64,000 nucleotides of DNA from Vibrio sp. J1-1 (lineage in GTDB: Bacteria > Pseudomonadota > Gammaproteobacteria > Enterobacterales > Vibrionaceae), in NCBI RefSeq assembly GCF_021728395.1, contig NZ_JAKKCM010000010.1, positions 62,001 to 126,000 of the forward strand, read 5' to 3'. Under the pieces are notes generated by a model, which made no database searches, was not told the origin of the DNA, and saw nothing but the letters and a program-made list of their open reading frames with translations. The translations under genes and the position numbers were made by a program. This document shows, piece after piece, positions 57,196-64,000 of this stretch (position 1 is the first letter of the stretch; every line of letters starts with the position of its first letter).

Positions 57196-58935
57196 ATGAT
57201 AGAAATTCAACGACGTCCCGAACCGGATCTTTCCCTGCTACCGGATTCCATTCCTCCAATCTTAAAGCGCATTTATATCAATCGTGGCATCACGGATCAG
57301 GCACAACTGGAAACCTCTGCGCGTGGTTTACACTCTTACCAAAAGCTGGGCGGTATTGACGAGGCGGTCGCGCTGTTATTCCAGGCTATTAATGAACAAA
57401 AGCGCATTATCGTCGTCGGGGATTTTGACGCCGATGGCGCGACCAGCTCGGCGTTGTCAGTGCTGGCACTGAGAATGCTAGGCAGCGCCAATGTGGATTA
57501 CTTAGTACCAAACCGTTTTGAAGACGGATACGGTTTGAGCCCTGAAGTGGTTGATCAAGCGCTGGAACTTGGTGCTGAGATGATCATGACAGTGGACAAC
57601 GGAGTTTCATCGATTGAAGGGGTTCGCTATGCCAAAGAGAATGGCATTACAGTACTGGTAACTGACCACCACTTGCCAGGACAAGTCCTTCCTGATGTGG
57701 ATGCGATGGTTAACCCAAATCTGGAGAGTTGCGCGTTCCCATCCAAAGCTTTAGCGGGAGTTGGTGTTGCATTCTATTTGATGATGGCATTGTGCGTTCA
57801 CATGCGCAAACTAGACTGGTTTGCCGAGCAAGGAATGCAAGAGCCAAAACTAATGGAACTGATTGATCTTGTCGCATTAGGCACCGTTGCTGACGTGGTG
57901 CCACTGGACGAAAACAACCGCATTCTGGTTCATCAAGGTCTGCAACGCATTCGTGCTGGTAAAGCACGCCCCGGCATTCAGGCTCTGATTGAAGTGGCGA
58001 AGCGTGATGCCCGCCGTCTGGTTGCGTCTGATTTTGGATTTGCTCTTGGCCCGCGGATTAACGCCGCAGGTCGTTTGGATGACATGTCTTTTGGGGTTGA
58101 GCTGTTGATGTGTAACAACATCCATGCAGCGCGCCGAATGGCCAGCGAGCTTGATGGACTCAACCAAACCCGTAAAGAGATCGAAGAAGGAATGAAACAG
58201 GAGGCCATGGCCTTTTGTGAGCGCCTGCAGTTTGGTGAGAACAGCGAGTTACCTTATGGCTTAGCTCTGTTTCAGCGCGACTGGCATCAGGGTGTGATTG
58301 GTATTCTGGCTTCACGCATTAAAGAGAAGTTTCATCGTCCTGTTATCGCGTTTGCGGATGGTGGCGAAGGGACGATCAAAGGATCTTGCCGTTCTATTCC
58401 GGGGCTGCATATGCGTGATGCGCTCGATTTTATCGATACACAAAATCCGGGATTGATCATCAAGTTTGGTGGCCATGCAATGGCGGCTGGCTTAACGATT
58501 AAAGAGCAGGATTTTGAGCGTTTTAGCCGTTTATTCGATGAGGTGGTTAAGAAAGAGCTTGATGACGCAGCGTTAAAAGGCGTAATCCTTTCGGATGGCG
58601 AACTTAAGCCAGAAGAATTTTCGATGCATGTCGCTGAGTTGCTGCGTGCTGGCGGCCCGTTTGGACAGGCATTTCCTGAACCGGTTTTTGATGGTGAGTT
58701 TAAGGTATTACACCAAAAGCTGGTGGGAGAAAAACACCTTAAATTGATGCTGGAACCACTCTATAAAGATCATCCAACTAACGTGATGATTGATGGTATC
58801 GCGTTCAATGTTGATTTGCGTCGCTGGCCGGACGCATCGGTAAAAACAGTACGATTAGCATACAAACTGGATGTGAACGAATTCCGCGGAAATCAATCTC
58901 TGCAACTTATGATTGATCACATTGAAGCTAAGTAA
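57196..58935 (+). CDS. recJ: Single-stranded-DNA-specific exonuclease RecJ
   Basis: 5'-3' exonuclease of the RecF recombination pathway and of mismatch and base excision repair. The 579-aa protein has the DHH-family motifs: VVGDFDADGATSSAL, MTVDNGVSS, LVTDHHLPG, and the DHHA1 segment FGGHAMAAGL, plus a C-terminal OB-type domain. The start ATG lacks a clear ribosome binding site and lies just behind a hairpin, which suggests low expression. Confidence 0.96.
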   Translation: MIEIQRRPEPDLSLLPDSIPPILKRIYINRGITDQAQLETSARGLHSYQKLGGIDEAVALLFQAINEQKRIIVVGDFDADGATSSALSVLALRMLGSANVDYLVPNRFEDGYGLSPEVVDQALELGAEMIMTVDNGVSSIEGVRYAKENGITVLVTDHHLPGQVLPDVDAMVNPNLESCAFPSKALAGVGVAFYLMMALCVHMRKLDWFAEQGMQEPKLMELIDLVALGTVADVVPLDENNRILVHQGLQRIRAGKARPGIQALIEVAKRDARRLVASDFGFALGPRINAAGRLDDMSFGVELLMCNNIHAARRMASELDGLNQTRKEIEEGMKQEAMAFCERLQFGENSELPYGLALFQRDWHQGVIGILASRIKEKFHRPVIAFADGGEGTIKGSCRSIPGLHMRDALDFIDTQNPGLIIKFGGHAMAAGLTIKEQDFERFSRLFDEVVKKELDDAALKGVILSDGELKPEEFSMHVAELLRAGGPFGQAFPEPVFDGEFKVLHQKLVGEKHLKLMLEPLYKDHPTNVMIDGIAFNVDLRRWPDASVKTVRLAYKLDVNEFRGNQSLQLMIDHIEAK

Positions 58936-58958
58936 GAACTAAGTTCTTCTCAGATATC

Positions 58959-58995
58959 AAGTACGGTCTCCTTTACGCTGGGGACCGTACTTTTT
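58959..58995 (+). terminator. Intrinsic terminator after recJ
   Basis: AAGTACGGTC and GACCGTACTT form a 10-bp stem that extends further with one G-U pair, followed by a T run. Confidence 0.85.
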
Positions 58996-59096
58996 CTTGA
59001 CTTAATCTGCCCTTTCATTCGAAATTTTCCTGTATCTCCGTCACATTTTTCAGTAGAATTCCTCGGTTAAATTCTATTCTAAAATGTTGAGTAAAC

Positions 59097-60195
59097 ATGT
59101 TTGAAATCAATCCAATTAAAAACCGTCTACAGGACGTGTCTGAGCGCACAAATGTCCTGAGGGGGTATCTTTGACTATGACGCTAAGAAAGAGCGTCTAG
59201 AAGAAGTAAACGCAGAACTAGAACAACCAGATGTATGGAACGAGCCTGAACGTGCGCAAGCACTAGGTAAAGAGCGAGCATCGTTAGAAGCGGTTGTTGA
59301 AACCATTGATCAACTAGAGCAAGGTGTGGAAGATGTTGAAGGTCTTCTGGAACTTGCAGTTGAAGAAGAAGATCAAGAAACGTTTGACGAAATCGACCCA
59401 GAACTTGCTGAGCTAGAAGAGAAGCTAGAGCAGCTTGAGTTCCGTCGTATGTTCGCTGGCGATCACGACAGCTCAGATTGTTACATCGATTTACAAGCAG
59501 GCTCGGGCGGTACAGAAGCTCAAGACTGGACCAACATGATGCTACGTATGTACTTACGTTGGGCTGAAGCTAAAGGCTTTAAAGCGGAAGTAATCGAAGT
59601 ATCTGAAGGTGAAGTCGCAGGTCTGAAATCTGCAACAGTTCGTATTTCTGGTGAGTACGCTTATGGTTGGCTACGCACAGAAACGGGCGTTCACCGTTTA
59701 GTTCGTAAATCGCCATTTGATTCAGGTGGCCGTCGTCATACCTCATTTGCTTCTGCGTTTGTTTACCCAGAGATTGATGACAACATTGATATCGACATTA
59801 ACCCGTCCGACCTACGTATCGACGTTTACCGAGCGTCTGGTGCGGGTGGTCAGCACGTTAACACCACAGAATCTGCGGTACGTATTACCCACGTTCCGAC
59901 CAACACTGTGGTTCAGTGTCAGAATGACCGTTCTCAGCATAAGAACAAAGATCAAGCAATGAAGCAGCTTCGTGCAAAACTGTTTGAACTTGAGCTTCAG
60001 AAACAGAATGCAGAGAAGCAAGCAAATGAAGATGCGAAATCTGACATCGGTTGGGGCAGCCAGATCCGTTCTTACGTACTGGATGACTCGCGTATCAAAG
60101 ATTTACGCACTGGCGTTGAAAACCGCAACACTCAGGCGGTTCTTGACGGCGACCTAGACAAATTTATTGAAGCTAGCCTGAAGTCAGGTCTTTAA
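59097..60195 (+). CDS. prfB: Peptide chain release factor 2 (programmed +1 frameshift)
   Basis: RF2, which recognises UGA and UAA and releases finished polypeptides. The first 25 codons from ATG 59097 ([20 protein letters not shown] and LRGYL) run into TGA at 59172-59174. A +1 shift at CTT-TGA moves reading to GAC at 59173 and continues to 60195, giving 365 aa. The codon-recognition SPF tripeptide (KSPFDSGG) and the GGQ motif (GAGGQHVN) are present. The frame after the shift has an internal ATG at 59326, which is not the real start. lysS follows 42 bases later. Confidence 0.97.
59160..59175 (+). promoter_or_regulatory. prfB programmed frameshift site
   Basis: A Shine-Dalgarno-like AGGGGG (59160-59165) lies three bases before CTT-TGA-C. 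The in-frame TGA has a following C, the weak termination context. When RF2 is scarce the ribosome slips +1 at CTT, so RF2 controls its own synthesis. All the classic elements are intact. Confidence 0.96.
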
Positions 60196-60237
60196 GCTTT
60201 TCACCGACACTCAAATCGAAACAGGATACATCGAAAA

Positions 60238-61770
60238 ATGACTGATGCTGTTCAAAACGACAACGCACAAGAAGCCTCTACACAAGAAGAGAATAAGCTG
60301 ATTGCTGAACGCCGCGCGAAACTGGACGAGATCCGTAAGAGCTGCAAAGCAAACGGCCACCCAAACGACTTCCGTCGTGACGCACTAGCGGGCGACCTTC
60401 AAAAAGAGTTCGGTGAGAAGACGAAGGAAGAGCTAGAAGAGCTTAACCACGTTGTTGCAATCGCTGGCCGTATCATGGCTAAGCGTGGTCCTTTCCTAGT
60501 AATTCAAGAGACTTCTGGCCGTATTCAAGCGTACGCTGCAAAAGACGTACAGAAAGAGCTTAAAGCTAAATACCAAGGTTTAGACATCGGTGACATCATC
60601 GGTGTGAAAGGTGCGCTGCACAAGTCTGGTAAAGGCGACCTATACGTAAACATGGAAGAGTACGAACTGCTAACTAAAGCGCTGCGTCCTCTACCAGAAA
60701 AATTCCACGGTCTGACTGACCAGGAAATGCGTTACCGTCAGCGTTACGTAGACCTAATCGTGAACGAAGATTCACGTAAAGCGTTCATCATTCGCTCTAA
60801 GCTAGTGTCTGCGATTCGTAACTTCATGAGCTCAAAAGGCTACCTAGAAGTGGAAACGCCGATGATGCACGTGATTCCTGGTGGTGCGACTGCACGTCCA
60901 TTCATCACTCACCACAACGCTCTGGACATCGACATGTTCCTACGTGTTGCTCCTGAGCTGTACCTGAAGCGTCTGGTTGTAGGTGGTTTTGATCGCGTAT
61001 TCGAAATCAACCGTAACTTCCGTAACGAAGGTCTTTCTCCTCGTCACAACCCAGAATTCACTATGATGGAATTCTACCAAGCTTATGCTGACTACAAAGA
61101 TCTGATGGATCTGACTGAAGAAATGCTAAGTACGGTAGCGATGGAAGTTCTAGGTTCAACGTCAATGCCTTACGGTGAAGAGACCGTTGAATTTGGCGGT
61201 ACTTACGCGCGTATGAGCATGTTTGATGCGATCAAACACTACAACCCAGAACACGCAGAAATCCAGGCGCTAACTGAAGCGGATCTGCAAGACCGTGAGA
61301 AGATGGTTGCGATTGCGAAATCAGTACACGTTGACGTGGAAACATTTTGGACGTGTGGCCAGCTACTTGAAGAGATCTTTGGTGAAACCGCTGAGCCTCA
61401 ACTGATTCAACCGACGTTCATTACTGGCTACCCAGCGGACATCTCTCCACTGGCGCGTCGTAGCGATGACAACCCATTCTTCACTGACCGTTTCGAGTTC
61501 TTTATCGGTGGTCGTGAAGTAGCGAACGGTTTCTCTGAGCTTAATGATGCAGAAGACCAAGACGCACGCTTCAAAGCGCAAGTTGACGCGAAAGACGCGG
61601 GTGATGACGAAGCGATGTACTACGATGCAGATTACATTACTGCACTAGAGCACGGCCTTCCGCCAACAGCAGGTCAAGGTATCGGTATCGACCGTCTGGC
61701 AATGCTATTTACCAACACGCACACAATTCGTGACGTGATTCTGTTCCCAGCGATGCGTCCACAAGCGTAA
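60238..61770 (+). CDS. lysS: Lysyl-tRNA synthetase, class II
   Basis: Charges tRNA-Lys. The 510-aa protein has an N-terminal OB-fold anticodon-binding domain (about 65-180), class II motif 2 [19 protein letters not shown] and motif 3 [17 protein letters not shown] lies upstream of the ATG. It follows prfB as in E. coli and is probably co-transcribed with it. Confidence 0.97.
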   Translation: MTDAVQNDNAQEASTQEENKLIAERRAKLDEIRKSCKANGHPNDFRRDALAGDLQKEFGEKTKEELEELNHVVAIAGRIMAKRGPFLVIQETSGRIQAYAAKDVQKELKAKYQGLDIGDIIGVKGALHKSGKGDLYVNMEEYELLTKALRPLPEKFHGLTDQEMRYRQRYVDLIVNEDSRKAFIIRSKLVSAIRNFMSSKGYLEVETPMMHVIPGGATARPFITHHNALDIDMFLRVAPELYLKRLVVGGFDRVFEINRNFRNEGLSPRHNPEFTMMEFYQAYADYKDLMDLTEEMLSTVAMEVLGSTSMPYGEETVEFGGTYARMSMFDAIKHYNPEHAEIQALTEADLQDREKMVAIAKSVHVDVETFWTCGQLLEEIFGETAEPQLIQPTFITGYPADISPLARRSDDNPFFTDRFEFFIGGREVANGFSELNDAEDQDARFKAQVDAKDAGDDEAMYYDADYITALEHGLPPTAGQGIGIDRLAMLFTNTHTIRDVILFPAMRPQA

Positions 61771-61787
61771 TCGAGTGATGAACATAC

Positions 61788-61815
61788 AAAACCACCTTCG
61801 GGTGGTTTTTTTTTG
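61788..61815 (+). terminator. Intrinsic terminator after lysS
   Basis: AAACCACC-TTCG-GGTGGTTT, a UUCG-capped stem followed by a long T run. Confidence 0.9.
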
Positions 61816-62014
61816 CCATTTATTTAAACAAATTCAAATGATTGCATTTAATTCTTTATGAGATATGCAAATAAACATTCGCCAAAACTCAATCTATTGC
61901 ATAGTCTTAATATTGAGACAGACTTGGGCGGTAGGAGTCTCGATAATGTTACCCGTTCGCAAAGATGGGCTTATCACACATATTTTTTCAACAATAAATA
62001 ATAAGGGTTAGAGA

Positions 62015-63349
62015 ATGGCTGGGCAGTTTAAGATGGATTCCATTCCGGGGTCGCTTGTCGTCGTAGGCGGCACGTATGAGCCTTGGTTATCAGTATTGGA
62101 GCAAGTCGGCTGGAAGTGTCATCAAGTAGGTGATTTACGTAAAGCTAATGCGTTGTTGGAAGATATTGGTCCATGTATTGGTATCGTCGACCTCAGTAAT
62201 GATGAGTTCAGTTTAAACGGTTTGGCTAATTTAGTGAGCTCTCATAAACATGTGCGTTGGCTAGCGTTCATTAGAGAGTCGCAGCTAGGTGCCGATACTA
62301 TCTGCCAGTTTATCGTCAACTTTTGTATCGACTTTTTCACAGCTCCAATTCCTGACGCGCAACTGTTAAGCACCATCGGTCACCAGCTTGGTATGCTTAA
62401 ATTAGAAAAGAAAGTGTGGCCAAGTTTTGGTAACAGTCTCGATATGGGTCTATTGGGAGAATCAATCCCCATGAAACGCTTGCGAGATCAGGTGAAGCGT
62501 ATCGGCCCAACAGACGTCAGTATCCTTATTTCTGGAGAAAGCGGTACAGGAAAAGAAGCGGTTGCCCGAGCGATTCATAAGGTATCTTCCCGTTCTCACA
62601 AACCGTTTATGTCGATTAATTGCCGAGCTTTGAACGAGCAGAGGTTCCAAGCTGAAGTGTTTGGTATGGCTGCGAACAGTGCTGTAGGCCCAAGCTTATT
62701 GGAACAGGCTGATGGTGGTACCGTTCTGTTTAGTGACGTGCTTACCATCTCTAAACAACAACAAATGAACTTGTTGAGGTTTTTGCAAGAAGGCACAGTG
62801 GAAACTGCTGATGGTGTGAAAAGTGTTAACGTTCGTATTCTTGCTGCGAACTCATCCGATGTAGAAAAAGCGCTGATTAACGGTGACTTTAACGAAGAGC
62901 TTTATCATTACATTAACGTGTTGCGAATTAGTGTTCCTAGTCTGAAAGAGCGTGCTAGTGATATTGCGTTATTGGCGCGTTATTACTTGCAAGAGTTTTC
63001 AAAAGAGTACAACTCGCAAGCGAAAAGCTTCTCTGAAGATGCCCTAAAAGCCCTGACGCGTTACTTCTGGCCGGGCAACGTGCGCGAGCTGATGAATCAA
63101 GTTAAACGTGCAGTATTAATGTCTGACAGCGTTGTGATTGACGAGCATCATTTAGATCTACCTCAACGCAATGACTCCAAACGAAGCTTGAAATCGATTC
63201 GCGAAAAGAGTGAACGTGATGCATTGCTCGTGGTTCTGGAGTCGCACTCTGGCCAAGTGTCGAATGCCGCTAAGGAGTTAGGTGTTTCGCGTGCAACGAT
63301 GTACCGTCTTCTCAATAAACATAATTTAATTTCCGACCAAACTATCTAG
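62015..63349 (+). CDS. vpsR: Biofilm and capsular polysaccharide regulator VpsR/CpsR
   Basis: Atypical NtrC-family activator of exopolysaccharide genes. V. cholerae VpsR binds cyclic di-GMP and works with sigma-70 RNA polymerase. The 444 aa (same length) comprise a receiver-like domain (about 1-130), an AAA+ domain (about 145-370) with Walker A GESGTGKE, and a Fis-type helix-turn-helix (SNAAKELGVSRATMYRLLNKH). The sigma-54 loop GAFTGA is replaced by AANSAVGP and the Walker B region reads GGTVLFSDVL, without the usual Asp-Glu, both consistent with sigma-54 independence. It lies next to lysS, as in V. cholerae. Confidence 0.93.
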   Translation: MAGQFKMDSIPGSLVVVGGTYEPWLSVLEQVGWKCHQVGDLRKANALLEDIGPCIGIVDLSNDEFSLNGLANLVSSHKHVRWLAFIRESQLGADTICQFIVNFCIDFFTAPIPDAQLLSTIGHQLGMLKLEKKVWPSFGNSLDMGLLGESIPMKRLRDQVKRIGPTDVSILISGESGTGKEAVARAIHKVSSRSHKPFMSINCRALNEQRFQAEVFGMAANSAVGPSLLEQADGGTVLFSDVLTISKQQQMNLLRFLQEGTVETADGVKSVNVRILAANSSDVEKALINGDFNEELYHYINVLRISVPSLKERASDIALLARYYLQEFSKEYNSQAKSFSEDALKALTRYFWPGNVRELMNQVKRAVLMSDSVVIDEHHLDLPQRNDSKRSLKSIREKSERDALLVVLESHSGQVSNAAKELGVSRATMYRLLNKHNLISDQTI

Positions 63350-63388
63350 GCAAATATGTCTTAATTGATTTTAGGTAGATTGAAATAA

Positions 63389-63417
63389 CAAGAGCGGCCA
63401 AGCGCCGCTCTTGTCTT
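63389..63417 (+). terminator. Intrinsic terminator after vpsR
   Basis: CAAGAGCGGC and GCCGCTCTTG form a perfect 10-bp stem with a 5-base loop, followed by a T-rich tract. Confidence 0.83.
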
Positions 63418-63526
63418 TCTATATTTATGATTTATAAAATTCGAAGATTCATATATTCCCTAGATGAATATGTTATTCAAAAAAGCATATGCAACTAGAA
63501 TTCAGGTTATTGATTTGTTTTTTATC

Positions 63527-63554
63527 TTGACGGTAAAAAATTGTTTGATAAATA
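63527..63554 (+). promoter_or_regulatory. Candidate promoter of the small-gene pair
   Basis: TTGACG (63527-63532, five of six) is followed after 16 bases by TAAATA, a weak -10. It lies about 85 bases before the 36-aa ORF. Confidence 0.35.
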
Positions 63555-63638
63555 AACGCTAGAGCTTACAATTTAACCGTAACTCAAAGAGTTACATCAC
63601 TTCATAAACGGATTAATTTTTTAGCTAGGAGGCGCAAG

Positions 63639-63749
63639 ATGAAACATTACGTTGATAACAACATGACTTGCGCTGATCGTATTTCTATCGCACCGACACT
63701 TCTAAAATCGGCAGATACCAATACCACTGGCTCACGAGATAAAAATTAA
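63639..63749 (+). CDS. 36-aa small protein of unknown function
   Basis: ATG-initiated ORF of 36 codons with a perfect AGGAGG seven bases upstream. The product begins MKHYVDNNMTCADRISIAPT and ends LLKSADTNTTGSRDKN. It is polar and has no membrane segment. It lies just before another small gene and after the vpsR terminator. The strong ribosome binding site is the main evidence for translation. I do not recognise it. Confidence 0.5.
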   Translation: MKHYVDNNMTCADRISIAPTLLKSADTNTTGSRDKN

Positions 63750-63873
63750 CCCGTAACCTATCTTATTTTTTACTAGGCTGCGGAAAGATGGCGGCTTAGT
63801 ACCACAGATCAATCTGTTTCTCTGCGCACTATTTTTCCCAGTCGACCTTTATCGATAATTGGAGAAAATTATT

Positions 63874-64000
63874 ATGCGTCACTCTATTTACTTGAAACTT
63901 GCCACTCTACTTTTGAAAGCAGACTTAAGACGTGAAGAAAAGGAATGGCAACGAAAAGTTCGTCGCTCTGCTCATGATATTCCGTGGACTAATGTGCACT
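63874..64000 (+). CDS. Small basic protein, 3' end outside the window (possible DUF1127)
   Basis: Starts at ATG 63874 with GGAGA upstream and stays open to the last base (42 codons visible). It begins MRHSIYLKLATLLLKADLRR and continues with a Lys/Arg-rich amphipathic helix (EEKEWQRKVRRSAHDIPWTN). The pattern suggests a DUF1127-type small protein, but the diagnostic C-terminal motif would lie beyond the window. A short LLK-AD similarity to the preceding 36-aa ORF may be chance. Confidence 0.55.
   Translation, partial: MRHSIYLKLATLLLKADLRREEKEWQRKVRRSAHDIPWTNVH

Overview
The window is core chromosome of a gamma-proteobacterium, almost certainly a Vibrio, probably of the Harveyi clade. The clues are a vpsR/cpsR-type regulator directly after lysS, two tandem glutamate synthase operons, dciA next to lpxC, an mtnN-cbiB-btuF cluster, and protein sequences that match the Vibrio forms of thrABC, arcAB and carAB. 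Coding density is high. I see no insertion sequence, prophage, integron, CRISPR array, rRNA or tRNA. Nothing suggests recent transfer, so most of the interest lies in regulatory detail, small genes and unusual variants of known genes.

Layout. 1-7157: end of the cell-division/envelope cluster (ftsA partial, ftsZ, lpxC), dciA on the opposite strand, then secA. 7233-8594: mutT and dapB. 8906-13507: a clear promoter followed by carAB. 13638-19027: a TSUP transporter convergent with and overlapping a LysR gene, then minus-strand yicG, btuF, cbiB, mtnN and a DUF1499 lipoprotein. 19096-31515: two consecutive minus-strand glutamate synthase operons of different sequence classes. 32070-36963: yhcC, arcB, a small lipoprotein, and convergent arcA. 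37273-38740: a perfect FNR-type box, a DUF3293 gene, an rraA paralogue and a small outer-membrane protein. 39103-44122: the thr operon with its leader peptide and attenuator. 44137-47625: grcA with its own FNR-type promoter, nfo, an unannotated-looking 38-aa gene, ung, a hemerythrin-like protein and a DUF3545 gene. 48542-54672: an alanine/glycine symporter behind a long leader, yaaA, srmB, trmN and brnQ. 54700-61815: fldB divergent from xerD-dsbC-recJ-prfB-lysS, the same order as in E. coli, with prfB carrying the programmed +1 frameshift. 62015-64000: vpsR, a 36-aa ORF and a truncated small gene at the window edge.

Functionally, the window combines nitrogen assimilation and amino acid supply (gltBD twice, carAB, thrABC, dapB, brnQ, the AGCS symporter), redox control (arcB/arcA, grcA, FNR-type boxes, fldB, dsbC), DNA maintenance (dciA, nfo, ung, mutT, xerD, recJ) and translation (prfB, lysS, srmB, trmN). 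Start codons were moved inward from the longest reading frame where a ribosome binding site and family length supported it (ftsZ, carA, the TSUP gene, yicG, btuF, mtnN, gltB of the upstream operon, yhcC, rraA, the outer-membrane protein, thrA, the hemerythrin gene, xerD, dsbC). The best candidates for follow-up are the structured leader before the AGCS symporter, the short ORFs before secA, the FNR-type box between arcA and the DUF3293 gene, the predicted lipoprotein form of DsbC, and the 38-aa and 36-aa genes.
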